Part shown: piece after piece, positions 1-13,060 of the stretch
How the letters are laid out: each line of letters starts with the position of its first letter
How positions within the stretch are numbered: position 1 is the stretch's first letter
Assembly: GCF_000471905.2 (NCBI RefSeq)
Contig: NW_006499705.1
Location: 267,449-331,448 of the forward strand
From: Amborella trichopoda
Lineage: Eukaryota > Streptophyta > Magnoliopsida > Amborellales > Amborellaceae
Length of the DNA stretch: 64,000 nucleotides
Direction of reading: 5' to 3'
Made by a program: the position numbers and the translations under genes
Notes under the pieces: generated by a model
Database searches by the model: none
The model's input: only the letters and a program-made list of their open reading frames with translations
What the model was told of the DNA's origin: nothing

Positions 1-276
1 AGGATTATCTCAAAATCTATTTTTATATTTCAAAAATGGTTAAAATCAAGTAGATCTATAAACATATGAAAATCTTGAAAATGGACGGTATAGATAATAT
101 GTTGTAAAATGCACTATTTTTTGAGACTTAAAATCTTTTCATAGTCATACATTTCGATGTCGAGATGATCAATCAAAGGGTTTTTTAACATTAAAACTAC
201 CTTTCCCGATGGATTTTTGAGGGGCATCCGTGGTTGTACATTATAAGGTAGCATCCTTATATAAACTTTTTCCTTC
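1..276. repeat. Family A MITE-like TIR element, left end cut by window
   Basis: Closely matches 27050-27344: the two share the 'aagtagatctataaacatatgaaa' type interior, a 'gatgtcgagatgatcaat' core and the end 'gcatccttatataaac'. The right terminus is the inverted form of the 'gtttgcataaggatgc' start of the complete copy. The left terminus lies outside the window. Non-coding. Confidence 0.75.
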
Positions 277-2740
277 TTTTTATAAGGAGAAGGCGGGGTA
301 CGAGTGCCACATGACTATACTTATCACAGTAAATTTTCATATGTTTATAGAGTGCCACATGATGTCATGAACTTATCACAGTAAGTTTTACAAATACAAA
401 GGAAATGACACCATGAAACAATAATCTAGGTAACTAGCTTTCAAATATATGCTATGCAGATAGCTCCTACAATAAAAAGAAAATCCATCCCCACATAGGC
501 TACTGCTTTTTTTTAAAAAAAAATTATTCATTGTCGTATTAATATAAAGACTAAACGAAATAACAAAGTGTTAAAAAAAATGTATTCATTGTTGTATTAA
601 TATAAAGATTAAACCAAATACAAGTGTTAGGCAGCCCAAGGGGCTCAAAAAATGTTTTACATCCAAAATATAAACAAGATATTAATATACAAAAAATGGG
701 GGGACCATGTGCTCAAAATGTTGCCCAAAAAATCCTTGCTCCCTATTTAGCAAGAGCGTCGATGCTAAGTTGGGCTCTACCAATGAGTAGCTCCATAACA
801 AAAGTGGGATCCATGAATGAGTAGCTCCATAACAAAAGTGGGATCTATCCACAAGAGAGCCCTTCAAAGAGAAAATTTGGCAGCACTATCAATGCCATAA
901 GAGCACATTCAATTCCTCTAAACCCATAATTAACTCAAATGTTACGCTTATTCTTTACACCATGCTCCACACCAGTTCACTATTTTAACCTAAGTTATGA
1001 GGCCTACAAATCAAATATTTCACATTTTCTTTACACAATCCCCTTCTTATTTCCCAGTAAATTATTTCCTAGCTAATGCTGACACCAAAAAAAAACATAC
1101 TTCCTAACAAATGTGACAACTCTTAACTAGATGACTTTGAAAAAGCCTCAACACTAACTAGATGACTTTGATCCAAAACTTCATCCGATAATTATTATTC
1201 ATTTAAAAAGACTCCTAATATTTTTCCTTTTTTTGAACTTTAGCCATGGCTCCTAATTATAATGAGACTTAGCAATGCTATTTTCTGACACCTAGTGGAC
1301 TCGGCTGGACTGCCTGGTTCATCAATAGGCAACCCTATGAGAGAATATGGGGTTAAAATTCCTCCCCAGTTTACTCGGAAACCGTAGTCTGCAGGTTTTT
1401 GAGTAATATGGGATGTATATTACATGGTAGAATTTCTAGAACATGGGTCATTTTTTTGGCATACTAGTATTGGTTGTCTCTGATTAAAATTGTGAAGAAC
1501 AGACTGCAGTTACCTCTTAAAAGCAGTTAGCTGGTGTTTTAAAATCTGCTTATTGTTCGATTGATGAAGATCTTTTTTCCATTTTCATTAGAAGCAATTT
1601 TGATTTGCTTATAACCGAGACACTTGTGAAATTATTGATCTTATGGTTAATATTCGTTGTCGTTTTTTATGCTTGCATACAAGCAATTGCTTGCTTTCAC
1701 ACTTCAAATATATTCCAAGTTCATGTGTCGTTCTGCTGGTAGAATGCTGCTAGTCAATAATGCGATAAGAAGAAAGGATTTTTTTTAAAAAAGAAGACTA
1801 AATGACGTGATACAAAGTTGAGATTCACAGGAACAATTTATATTGTGTCCTTTTACTATCATGAAACTGTGTTTTTTTTTTAAAATCATAATTAATGTTT
1901 TTGATGGATAGCTTAAATCCCTGTAATAGATCCTATATTAAAGCCCCTAGGCCCCCTCTGCAGAAGTCCTCAAAGCTGATGTCTAAGAAGTAGGAGGAAC
2001 TGTGGACTTTCTCCTTTTTTTCAGGAACCAGGAACCAGTATAGATACGGTTCTTAAAAGACATTTTTTGAGCTTTCAAATGTTCTCAAAACACAGTGAAA
2101 TTGGAGCTTTCAGATAGGTTGACAGTGAAATTGAGTTATGCAATTTGTCTATTAAATTGATCATTGGTTGGGTTTTGCAATTTGTCTATCACGGGAGAGA
2201 GAAAGAGTTGGGGAGCATGGGAAGAGAGAGAGTGAAAGACACATGGAGAGCAAAAGGGAAAAATACAAGAGGGGTTTGACAGAAGGGGAAAAGAGAAAGT
2301 GAATGGAGAGAGATCTAAAAAGGAAGGATGGATTTTAGAAAATGTATGTTTGTTTAGATTTGTTTAGCCTTTATATTATTTAAAAGAAATAAAATTTATA
2401 ATTTTTACCCAACATATTGTAAAATGAAGCATAAAAATAAAAATAAAGGTATGAAGATATTTTTCAATGAAATATAATCACCTGCCATTAATCCAATTAA
2501 TATAATCAAATGCACAACATTCAAATATGGTCATTAGCTGCCACTAATCCAAACACCCCTTCGATTTCAACTCTTGTTCATTTTTCATAAATTTTACACC
2601 AAGAAAACAAAATGTATAAGAAATATCGACAATATATTAAAAAAAAAAAAATCGTTGCAAAGGGTGAAAATCCCTTAAATTTTGAAATAAAATTTGTGCG
2701 TATGAGTTTCTTGGCACATTCATCACCGCACATCAAGCGC
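277..2740. other. Intergenic, no gene seen; short tandem duplications
   Basis: No coding or RNA gene was recognised. Three short local duplications are visible: about 50 bp around 302-390 ('gagtgccacatga' unit), about 60 bp around 524-630 ('attaatataaaga' unit), and two 34-bp units at 782-849 ('aatgagtagctccataac'). The remainder is AT-rich with A and T runs. Confidence 0.6.
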
Positions 2741-3290
2741 ATGTGGGTTTTTCTTTAGAGAGAGAGAGAGAGAGAGAGAAGGTTTTCTTGATAGTGATAA
2801 ATGATTTTCTTGCTGACCCAACAAGAGCCAGGGGAGAGAATAAGAATGGTGAGCATAGGACAAGGAGAGAGAAAATGAAGAGAGAGAGAGGAGGCACAAG
2901 ATTAGAATCAAAACCCAGAGAGAGCGTGTACCTCTTCGTTGTTGTGAGAGAGAAGAGATGCCCAATCTGATTTGCACCCAATACTCTTTCGCTAAGAGAG
3001 GTTGCTCCGCTGCCGATAGCTTTGGAGACGAGATAGAGGAAGGAAGGAAGGGACACAGAGATGGGCGTTTTGTCCCTGGCTCAGGGAAGACGGGAGAGAA
3101 AGAGAGCAAATTTTAATAACAGCTATGCTCTGCTCTGCTCTGCTCTGCTCTGCTCCTGTACATCCATAGAGAGAGAGACAGAGAGAGAGAGTTGCTCTTA
3201 TGAAGAGAGAACTTTCGGGCCGCATCTGTCCTGATTTTTAGAGAGAGAAAGATACTCTTTTACCCTAGTTTTTTAAAGAGAGAGACAGAG
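2741..3290. repeat. GA-rich low-complexity block with (TGCTC)6
   Basis: Dense GAGA purine tracts span the block. A perfect pentanucleotide microsatellite of six TGCTC units lies at 3126-3155. The overlapping reading frames on both strands are translations of these simple repeats (long Ser-Leu or Arg-Glu runs) and are not supported as proteins. Confidence 0.8.
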
Positions 3291-3469
3291 AGGGCTCCTG
3301 CCGTGACCGCATAGAGTTCTTGTAGGTCACCCTTTGCTTGTTTGGGAGTAAGTAAGTTAACCGATAAAGCACCCTCTTTTTCTTCTCATGATCCAATGGT
3401 GATCCTTTGAGATCTCATGCTATATTGGCTATGGCAACGTCCTATAATAACATTACTCTTTTAAAAGAG

Positions 3470-3725
3470 TTTCAAATCAAATTTACACGTATATTCTATT
3501 TTTCCCTTTTTTATTTTTTCAAAGTCCCCTTAATTTGGAAATTACAAGTTTCAAACAGATTTCTTGCACATTTTGGTCAGAACTCCCAACCTCTAAACAT
3601 ATTCTTTTTTGGTTAAAATTGATGTTGACACTTGGGGTTTTTAACTTAAAATTTAAATAAAAATAATATTTTAGAGACTCAAGTTTCAAACCTGTCTTTT
3701 TTACTATTTATTAAACAAAATTCCA
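3470..3725. repeat. Dispersed repeat family G, copy 1
   Basis: Resembles 25128-25380 over about 250 bp, sharing 'atttacacgtata', 'cacattttggt', 'aaaattgatgttg' and 'ttttagagactc'. It matches only the left half of the longer copy, whose two halves are partly inverted. Non-coding, transposon-like. Confidence 0.6.
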
Positions 3726-5087
3726 GAGGCTTTTTTAAATACCCCTAAGTAGTGGCATCTCGGTTCAGTTCATCCATAAATCCTCGGATCCGAAACTATT
3801 GAATTTTGGATCTAAGAGAACTCTTGGATGCGATCCTACAATTTGAAGATCACCATCTCTTTGAGCTCCCATCATGGAATGTCAGATCTCGGAAGACCTA
3901 CTCAGAAAATTTTTATCGATCTAAAATTTTGGAAACCGCTTAAGAAGTACTAGATGATTGTCGTAAAAAAAATTAAAATTAAAATTTGAATTTTCTGATG
4001 CTTATATCTCACCTTCTAACAATTGGAGGGCTCTTTTCAATTTCAAAACATTAATTTTTTCAAGTTTATATAGAGTACAATTAAATTTTTTTTTATTGAA
4101 GTTAATCCATGGTTGAATAGGTTACGTCCTCAGAGTTTTAGGTTTGAAAATTAGTTCTAAGTAGGGTTTTACCTGAGAGAGTAAATGAACATTCGCAGGA
4201 ATAGAATATCTTTTGGCCTGCACAAAATGACATTAGCACTGAAGAAGTGATGATGTCAACCCCATATCGTGCTAGTAAATTGCTTACTAAGAATGTACAC
4301 AATATAATACCATGCCTGTAGAAATGGCATGTTTAGGGAACTCATGGTTGCTCTTGTAAGATATAAAACCTAAGCAGATGGAGACGATTTTCTGAGTGTA
4401 GAGAAAAGTGAGAGATGGTAAAAAATGGACTAAGGTTTCATTAGAATAGAAATGTGATATAATTACATGTTTTCCATCTATTCATTAGCAATAATTACCT
4501 GTGTCCTTGGACTATAATGGCACTCTTAGTGCTGTGATACATGGTATATACTCCACAGACTATATATAGTTTATACAACGCTATCTTGTACATATAGTTG
4601 ATTCATAATTGATTTCCTACAGCTCTCTTCTCATCATTCAGCTGATTAGTCCTAGATAACCTTGAAACTGAGGATTCATTGATATTAGATGGTGCAGATA
4701 TCACACACTATAATCTTTGATATACCCAAAACTTCTTTCTTTATCAAATGAAAAGGTAAAAGGACGTCTGGAAGATAATACAGTTTCGCTTGAAGACCCG
4801 ATTAACTCGTTTTTTATTTTTCTCATAGTTCTCATGGACGGTCCATTGAGATTGGCTCTACAATGGACGGTCCATGATTCTCATGCACCATAACACTATA
4901 AAAATGTACATGATCATTCTCCATGGAAATCAATTATTTTTGTAAGTTCAAGGTTAGCTCCCTTTTGGTGTTCTCAATTTTCGAAAAATGAGGATCTCCA
5001 TTGGTGGGTTGAACTGGATGAAAAAAGTAGGACGGAAATGATGATTTATCAACAACCAATTGTCCTCAATATATATATATATATAAA
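3726..5087. other. Intergenic, nothing recognised
   Basis: No open gene structure or known repeat was identified. A palindromic decamer GGACGGTCCA occurs twice (around 4840 and 4870) and an (AT)n tract sits at 5070-5085, just beside the next element. Confidence 0.5.
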
Positions 5088-5550
5088 GGGTAAACTTTAC
5101 AACAGCCGGTCAGCTATAATGAATAGTATGTAAGTAGAATGTGAACCATTAGTTCTTCATCATATGGTTCAGAATACACACTACTATTTAAATTTTAATT
5201 TTTTTTTATATAAATGTGATTAATATGAAAATTTGGATGCATATAACCAACACTAATGTGCACCATATAAAAATATAAAAACAATATTTTCAATAATTTA
5301 AAATGACTAAAATACCCCCATCATTTTTCAGAGGTATTTCGATCATTTTATATTTTAGAAAATATTTTTTATTTGTGCGCCGTATTTTTTAGTACATATG
5401 TCTAAAATTTCATTATGATCCGATTTATAAAAAAATAATGAAAATTAAAAAAATAATATACATTCTAAACCGCATGATGAAAATCTGATGGCTCCCATTC
5501 CACTTATATTACTATTCATTATAGCTAGCTAGCTATTGTTAGCTTTTTCC
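5088..5550. mobile_element. MITE-like TIR element (family D)
   Basis: About 460 bp with long terminal inverted repeats. The left end 'gggtaaactttacaacag' and the subterminal 'gctataatgaatagta' are mirrored at the right end, and similarity continues inward for about 80 bp to 'ggttcagaat' / 'attctaaaccgc'. Both flanks are (AT)n tracts (5070-5087 and 5551-5576), consistent with insertion into, and partial duplication of, an AT repeat. No coding capacity. Confidence 0.75.
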
Positions 5551-6841
5551 ATATATATATATATATATATATATCAACGGCCCTAATCTTTTAGAAGATA
5601 AAACACATTTCTTGTTTTTTATACTTGTAGTGGAAAAATGATTTCAGCAGTTACCGGCAATTCTCGTCATTTTTCATGCGAAATGTTAAACTGGAAAAAA
5701 AAAGATACATTGGACATATTCATTCTGATCATTTTTCTTGCGAAATGTTAGGCTAGACAAAATATCATTAGAAATGTGCTTTATGCTATCCAATTTTTCT
5801 TCGTTAGATCCATACCAATATTCATCATGTTATACTGTTGGTTTTTTTTCGATATATCCCATGCTTTCGGTAGGAATGGAATGGAATGCATGGTAATATC
5901 CATACTCATATTAGAAAAGTAACTCAAGACATTTGTAGTACTCCACTTATGCTTTGAGTCCATTCCCATCTAGTTGTTTTCTTGAGGAAGATATATGTTA
6001 TCGAAGCTAGACTTTATTGAAAATATTCATGCCACCCAATTATTATTTATTTTTTTTGAAGTTATCTTACCTAGTTGTTTTTTAAGAGAGAGGTTGGTTA
6101 GATATAGAGGAAGGTGAAGAACTTCTAGACATAGAAATGCAAGCTGAGAGACGGGAGGAGATAGGGAAAAGTAACGGAGATAGAATGAGTGGGGCGGAGA
6201 TGGAAGAGGAGCGGCCGAGGGACTTGATGGTCATTAGAAATACTGAGGTTAGTTATTGCAAAGATTAATTTTGATTAAGAAAGTAAGCAGGGTTTCGGTG
6301 TAAGATTTGAGAGAGTTTAGAGCCACCGGTATGTACTACAATTACATAGGAAAGGTGTGTTTGAGGCATTCATTTTGGTTAGTGGCCCCGGTAAATTCTC
6401 CATTTTCTTTTCCAACAAAAGGTGAGATCTATGGGGGACTCCATTCTTTAGAAAATGGATCGATGGCAACTCAATCATGCACTTGGAAGATCTGGATTGA
6501 GGATCCTGAAAAGCAAATTGGTAAGTAATTAGAAAAAATAGCATTAGATGAAAATATTTGAGAATCTTCAATCCCATCTAGGACGAGGATTAGGATCACC
6601 CACCTATCCTAGGCAATCACAGTTGCACCAAGAGTGTTTTTTTGTTTTTTAAGTTGGAGACCAAGGTAATAGTAAACACAGCACCCCTGGAGAGCACGTG
6701 AAGAAATCAGATATAATTTTAGCAAGATTTGTGTATAAAATGACAAACATCCAACTGGCTAGTTTCACATTTGATGACGAACATATACCTAAAGTAAACA
6801 ATGACATGATCGTCAAAAGCTTTTTCTTTTTATAATTAAAA
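5551..6841. other. Intergenic, no gene seen
   Basis: Begins with an (AT)n microsatellite (about 5551-5576). No protein family, RNA gene or TE could be recognised. It lies downstream of the 3' end of the anthranilate synthase pseudogene. Confidence 0.5.
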
Positions 6842-6986
6842 TTACAAACAAGCAAATGAGAGAGGTTCAAAATTCTTAGCTCCCATAATCCCATTTTGTG
6901 ATCGAGCCTCTGCCTGTTCAATAAGGCCGATGAAATTGCGGACAATCCTTAGTGGTTATAATGCTCTCTGGATGGAACTGAACACC
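6842..6986 (-). pseudogene. ASB: ASB exon 8: HPES motif and frameshifted C-terminus
   Basis: Begins after TTATAG with GVQFHPESIITT, which carries the catalytic His and Glu of the GATase triad. Directly after it about 8 bases of the EGKT codons are missing, so the reading frame hits TGA at 6918-6920. In the other frame the expected tail IVRNFIGLIEQAEA is readable down to a TAA at 6842-6844, which shows the ancestral end. Confidence 0.9.
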
Positions 6987-7760
6987 CTATAATCCAAAGA
7001 CAGCAAAACTTCAATATTGCTTAATGCATCAACTGTAATCCCATAGTTAAAATTCGTACTTGTATAAGGAAGTAGATATTTAGACGAGCAAATGTACAAG
7101 AAAGCATACTTGAAATTCAGTAATGCTAGTCTAAAAAGGAAGTGCGAGTTTCTTTGCCAGCAAAGTCCCCCATTGCTTCACTTCATTAAAAGGAGAGCAA
7201 TTACATTTTGACTTCAAAATTCTTGCATTAGTTCAAAGCCTGGATGCCCTAGTCTCTCATGCAATATGGGTACAACTATCAAAGAGAGACATTTGATGCA
7301 TGCGAATATTAACCAAATAAAATATATAAACATGGAAGAGTTTTCTCTTCCTATGCCATTTTCTCATTGATTACCAAGATATCAAATCATGCACAAAAAG
7401 GCAACAAGTAACGAACCTGCTCTCAATAATTTGACCAACTGAGATAAGATTCTTGAATTAAAGTTTGGAAAGATAGAATGCAATCTGTAATGGTAAATAT
7501 TTGCTTACTAGAGAATCAAGAGCATAGGACCACCTTATGAAACCTACAAGGTAGATCCGTACATGGTATTGAACACATGTACAAGCACTAATCAGTCACA
7601 TCGTTTTGCAATCTAATATTGTCCTAGCAGTTTTGCAGTACTTGGAATTTCGATTGTCCACATTCATTAGACTTTGAAACAAGAAAAAGCTACGAATATA
7701 TGGACGTTAAAACTGTTAGTTGATAAATAACTCTTTTTTTGGGTAGGTTCCAAATATTAT

Positions 7761-7762
<2 letters not shown>

Positions 7763-7801
<39 letters not shown>
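7763..7801. repeat. (CT)n microsatellite
   Basis: About 19 uninterrupted CT units inside intron 7 of the ASB pseudogene. Confidence 0.95.
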
Positions 7802-7803
<2 letters not shown>

Positions 7804-8410
7804 ATGCCTGTGCATCCCACAGTTCTAATAATTCAGCACTTCACTAAAACTTTATAACTCTTAAGTCCAATAAAGCAAAAAGAGCTCATCAAATTTCACA
7901 TGTAAAAACAGAATACAATTAATTTCCAATTACCAACTACAGATCCCAATATGACATGCTTACATAAATCACCATGTATAAGCAGTAATTCCAAAGCATG
8001 CAACACAGAAATATTGCATCATGTAGACCAAATTACATGCTACGCATAGATCAAAATGAAAATACAACAATAGGGAAAAGAAAAAAAATTACGAACAGAC
8101 ATGAAGAAAAAAGAAGGTACACTAAAATCCATTGGACTGGCAAAAACGATAATCCAATGAAATCATCACCATACAATGAAATGATGGGCATTGATGGAAG
8201 GACAATTTAACCCAATGCTGGTATCATTTCATGTTCTGATGGCCCCATTGAGTCCCTCTAATTGTGTACCATTTCCAAGGACGGCGATGAACCAAATTGA
8301 CCATGCTCTTCCAGAGTCCATTTGATTATGGTAAACTTTTGTATACATTTCTTGTACAAACACATATGACAACCAAGACAAATAACACTAACAATAACAA
8401 GAATAACTAC

Positions 8411-8543
8411 CTGCATATTTTTGTATTCTTTGTGGCGCACAGCCATAATTAACCCATCTTCTGTCCACACTGTAATCTCAAGTTTGTCACTTGGAAAGCT
8501 GTCATGTTACAACAAGACTGTGGATCTGGCAGCAGTGAAGGGA
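8411..8543 (-). pseudogene. ASB: ASB exon 7 with indels and in-frame TAA
   Basis: 133 nt, acceptor TTCACAG and donor GTAGT. It opens as PFTAARSTVLL-stop-HDSFPSD and continues KLEITVWTEDGLIMAVRH KEYKNMQ. Relative to the family (PFTAGRYHSLVIEKD) a 1-base and a 2-base deletion bracket about seven codons. The frame recovers, but the segment is scrambled and contains TAA. Confidence 0.9.
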
Positions 8544-8885
8544 CTGTGAACAATAAGGATAGGTTCATACGCATGTCAGCGTGCCTTTGATGAATGGGAA
8601 ACTACATGCCACGTACTTAAGATATACAAGTAGTAATTCTTATTTGCATTTAAAACTAGAACTTCAAAACTTTAGTAGGACCAAAAATTACACCAAATTA
8701 TACTCTCACCTCTTTTCTTGATAACTTATTATATCATGATTACTTTCTTAGTAGGTTGTTAATGTTTCTTCTCATTCTTACACTAGAGAACATCTCCCTC
8801 TCCCTCCACACACATACACAAGTAGGTGAGAATTGCTATGCCCCGTAGATCACTGAAGTGCAATTATGTTAGTAAATACATTTTT

Positions 8886-8925
8886 CTTGGGGGTAGGTCA
8901 GCGATAGGAATCAAACCCAGAATGA
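8886..8925 (-). mobile_element. Fragment of tRNA-derived SINE
   Basis: On the minus strand this reads 'gggtttgattcctatcgctg', matching the box B and end of the longer SINE at 10047-10168. Only about 40 bp remain. It lies in intron 6. Confidence 0.5.
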
Positions 8926-8934
8926 TAGTAAATA

Positions 8935-9075
8935 AATCTCTGATATATGAAAAACGTTATACATTAATTATCTTAATAGATACACTAATGAAGAAGGAAA
9001 TTTATTTATGATATATGAAAAACACTATATATTAATTATCTTAATAGCTACACTAATGAAGAGGGAAATTCTATT
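8935..9075. repeat. Two tandem units of about 70 bp
   Basis: The units share 'atatatgaaaaac', 'ttaattatcttaatag' and 'acactaatgaagaggg'-like segments, starting near 8941 and 9011. The array is within ASB intron 6. Confidence 0.75.
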
Positions 9076-9649
9076 CTTTATAATATAGATAAATAGATAA
9101 AGAGAATGAGGACCTTCAAGGAATGATAACGAGATATAGGAAATAGGGATAAATGAAGTATCAACGGATATCCTGATAAGAAACATGGCCAAATTGTGTT
9201 TTTTTCCCTTTCATACACTACACTTTCTGTTTTGTTTCTTTACCCGATATTTTTGGATGAGCTGAATGGGTAGTTTTCAATATTAAGCTTGCTCCTTCTC
9301 TTGTCTTTTCTAAATTGTTTGCCCTAGCTCAAACAAGGTAGAGACAAATTTAAAGAAGGCTTTAGAAAAATAAATAGAAAGTTGACATGTAGCTTTCTTT
9401 CTAGAAATGCTAGACATTACCCTAATGTGAGACTGTTAACTAAGCCATACTTCAAAATAAAGCGCTTTTGGCTAGAAGCCCCAACTATGTTCCAATTTTA
9501 AAAAAAACTTTACTTTTACTAGTTGTTTTGAAGGTGATGCGTCATTTAAACAAAAATTGGATGAAACCTAAGCAAAGCTGGTTAAAAGAACTGCAACTTC
9601 ATAATGAGTGTGTGTATGTAACAGTTGAATAAAGCTATTAAAGAGAGCT

Positions 9650-9812
9650 ATATCATAAAAAGAACAACATATATACTTTGCATGAACGACCAATGTCAAA
9701 AAAGGAACAGCACGTGTAGTTTGCATTAAAGAGTAATGTCATAAAAAGAATGACAAGTGCAGTTTGCATGAAACATGACACATACAGTTGGCACGAAATA
9801 ATTGCACATACT
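9650..9812. repeat. Imperfect tandem repeat, about 40-bp unit
   Basis: Three to four degenerate units built from 'atgtcataaaaagaa' plus 'agtttgcatgaaa', just beside exon 6 of the ASB pseudogene. The reading frames here (poly-Cys/His) are artefacts of the repeat. Confidence 0.65.
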
Positions 9813-9841
9813 GTAACAATAGTGACAATTGGCAAACTTAC

Positions 9842-9941
9842 TTCGGCAAACCCGCAAGCAAACCGACTTCTCCTTTTTTGTCATAATAAACAAGAGAGCT
9901 CTTTCTATGCATGATACCATAAGGAGAGCGTACAATCTTTC
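9842..9941 (-). pseudogene. ASB: ASB exon 6
   Basis: 100 nt reading GKIVRSPYGIMHRKSSLVYY then DKKGEVGLLAGLP, between a CTAAAG acceptor and a GTAAG donor. Both phases match exons 5 and 7. Compared with the family pattern VMHGKSS, the Gly is replaced by Arg. The frame is open. Confidence 0.93.
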
Positions 9942-10046
9942 CTTTAGAATGAGTAAAATAGTTTGATGGTGAGGTTTTTTACATAGATATTCAATCAAGG
10001 ATATCATTTTCAGTGAACAGGATGGACAAGAGGTATTTACTCTTAA

Positions 10047-10168
10047 ATCATGTATTCTTTTTTTTCTTCTTTTTTTTTGTGGGGGGTGGTATGGGAAGTT
10101 CAGCGGTAGGGTTCAAACTTGGGAAGGAATGTTGCAATCCTCAACACCTTAACCAATCAAGCCCAAGC
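10047..10168 (-). mobile_element. tRNA-derived SINE
   Basis: On the minus strand it starts 'gcttgggcttgattggttaa' (box A-like), then has a box B-like 'agtttgaaccctaccgctg' about 40 bp on, and ends in an A-rich tail (T/C-rich on the plus strand at 10047-10080). This is the layout of a short plant SINE with internal Pol III promoter boxes. The box sequences diverge from a functional tRNA. It is inserted in ASB intron 5. Confidence 0.6.
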
Positions 10169-10489
10169 ATAAGTCCTACTTACTCTTGAACATAGATACT
10201 ATGGTAGCTCCTTATCGTTGGTGGGTCCGCTCACATGAATCTAGAGTGGGAACCATGTAGGATCACCACCTCACAATTCATGGGAGAATAGGGCGTAATT
10301 ATTAGTTATTTAAATTGTTACACAATGAAATAACATAGATATCCTTGCTTGAAGAGTATCTAGTTGCCAAAATAGAAGGAGATTTAAATTGATATCAATG
10401 TAAGCAAAAAATGTTAAGTAGATTTAAGGCAAGTTATCGCAGTTCGGTACTAACTAAATAAAAAGAGTTTTATTGCATATATAAGTTGT

Positions 10490-10680
10490 CAACAAAAGAT
10501 AAATAAATTACAAGGAAATATATCAATGTCATGAATAGGCAGTGGAAATGCAGGAGATTTCCATTGATTTTTTATAACTTATATAAAAATAGATAAATAT
10601 ATTTTGAGTAAAAAAGATAAATACATTACCAGGAAATATATCAATGTCATGAATAGGCAGAGGAAATGCAAGATTTGCTT
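10490..10680. repeat. Duplicated 65-bp segment
   Basis: Two near-identical stretches ('ggaaatatatcaatgtcatg', 'aataggcag') near 10514-10553 and 10632-10671, separated by about 50 bp of AT-rich DNA. Intron 5 of the ASB pseudogene. Confidence 0.75.
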
Positions 10681-11585
10681 ACTTTTGATATTCAAATTTA
10701 ACACTAAGATTTGCATGTATTTGCTTATTTTGGACTCAATAATGCATGTAGCAAACTTAGTATTGCATGTTAATTTCTTTTATAATTGAAACATGTCTTA
10801 TTATGCTAAAAAAAAAAATTGTTTCAGAATAATAGCATTTATATTTAATTTATTGAACACCCATAAATTTTGCATAAGTTCCTAATAGAAAAGACCCGAT
10901 TTTCTCTCAAAGAAAAAAAGAAAAATGGCCTAATGATAATCTTTTGTTTGCTACTAAGCGAGTTGTATAACCCAAGAAATTGGGAGCAATGCGCCTGCAA
11001 AACCTGGCTTTTTGCTTGGTGTTGCTTGTTGACTCATAGAACCAATAAGGAGATCTAGTGATGAATTTACTGACAAAGTTCAAGTTTAATATCTTTGTTT
11101 TCAAATTTCCAAATAGGATGAGGTTTCAATTATTATTTTTTGTTTAGTTCCGTGAAAGATTAAGGTTTAGTTTCCTATTTGATCATTAGCATTTTGTTTC
11201 CTTTTTATGAGAGTTTCCTTTTATATAGTAGGGGCTTAGGTATCCTAAATATAAAGGTTCCCTAGTTCCCTAATTTTGAAAGTAGACTGGTAGAATATCT
11301 GTGGCAAGTCTAGATTTGCTTGGAGTCCAAGCCAAGCTAGAATTAGGGTCAAGATGCACTATAATTCACATATTGGGCCGAAGGCCATGCAATGAAGTTT
11401 GAAAATTTAATAAAGAGTAACTTCTTTTAGCATTGCCAGTTGACTCAATCAGTGAGGACCTGATTCCTAAACCCCATCTTGTGGTGCTGATTCCACAAGA
11501 AACCAAATTATGCATCATTAGTAGTGGACCAGTTGCCCACCCAGCTGCCATTCATGGACATAGGACAGAGCTATCCCTTGTGTTG

Positions 11586-11695
11586 CTCTTTCTCTACGCT
11601 TTGCCCCAACTCTAATCCATGTCTTGCACCATGTAAACAACTCTTTCTCTAAGTTTTGCCCTAACTCTAATCCATGTCTTGCACCAAGTAAACAG
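11586..11695. repeat. Two tandem 55-bp units
   Basis: Unit starts at 11586 and 11641. Both carry 'ctctttctcta', 'aactctaatccatgtcttgc' and 'aagtaaaca' with few differences. The surrounding 10700-13060 of the intron shows no recognisable gene or TE. Confidence 0.85.
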
Positions 11696-13060
11696 CTCGC
11701 AACGTGGAAAGACTCCTAGGAAGCAGCTCACTACTAAACAGCTCATAAATCAACTCCTGTAACTAGTGACAGGTAGAAATCTCACAAGTTCAGGCCTGGG
11801 ACTGTTGCCCTCTTCGAACCCTCTTCAAATCCATTGTTTTTCTGTCTTCTCTTGGAATCCGGAGCAAGTTCTCAAAAGCCTTTGAACCAAATACATTATC
11901 CCACCAGACCCTGGTCTGGTATATTATTAAAAGCAACTGTGTCCTCAGTTTCTTTGGTGTAGGACACCCTGGCTTGAATTCCCTTCATCCACTTTTTCCA
12001 CGGTTATTTTTCTTTTATCGATGAACCAACTACTAAGTTTTCAAAGGCTTCGATTTTATCGGCACCATCGGCTTTTTCTCTATAATCTTGAATTAGGAGG
12101 ATGTTCCAGTCATTTCTTAGTCAAGATTCAAGAAAGTACATTCCTCTATTTTTTTTGGCCTCTTTCCTCGTTCAAATGAATTGGGTCTTAGACATTTTTC
12201 TTCTCTATTATTTTGATTTGAAAGCCCAACCTCTGGTTTTTCAATGGATTCAACTCTATCACATCAATGTTGTTTTCTCTGCCTATAGGATCATCATATC
12301 CACACCACTGGCCCTTATTATCTCCAGGAACTACAATTTTTTATTAACTTTCAAGTCCACCTTGGTCAAGAAAAACCCCCAATCCTCCAGCTTTTGAGCT
12401 CTTTCATCATCCAAGGAAATTGGGTCTGACATTTCTGCTATGTCCATTAAAGAAACCTTCCTTAGGAGAATGGAAACTTTAAAAAGCCATGCATGGCCAT
12501 TTGTTTGCGCTGCCATTTTTTTTCAGTTCAATTACATATGAAAGCTGAATCAATGGTTTTCATATCAATTGTGGCCCTCTTTGAGTTCTTTGACAATGTG
12601 TAGTAATAGGTTTATAGGCTAGGTTTGCCATTCCTCTTTGCAGGGAACAGATTCAGGTTGAAATTTACTGAGATCCATTTGCCATTCCATACAGGGTTTT
12701 CTGATTGGAGCCAGAAAGACGGCATAAACACGACGTCGATTCATCCATGATCACTCTCTCTCTCTCTCTTGGCCTTATCTATTTCACCACATAACATAGA
12801 CAGTTTCAGCCTTACCTTTCCAAAAAACACTATTACCAAACAACTACATAAGTAATATTACAAAAATAATAATATTAAACAAAGAAACAAACTCATGATG
12901 GCACTAAATGTCATCCAAACAGGCTCCAAGCCCATTAATATATGTATTTGTTTGAATTATTCCACACACAGACACTAACATGCATGCACATATGTGTGTT
13001 GCATTAGTTGTTTAAGAGTGGTGACAAATTAAATTCAAGAGAAAATAATACAGTATTCTA

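Noticed and set aside
2723-3225. Several overlapping frames on both strands
   Set aside because: All are translations of GAGA and TGCTC repeats.
11366-11615. Overlapping frames, one with a His/Pro-rich end
   Set aside because: No family recognised, both strands open over the same stretch, and it lies inside intron 5 of the ASB pseudogene.
12101-12516. 98-codon plus-strand frame rich in Phe/Leu
   Set aside because: Hydrophobic composition follows T-rich DNA; no motif and no splice or promoter context.
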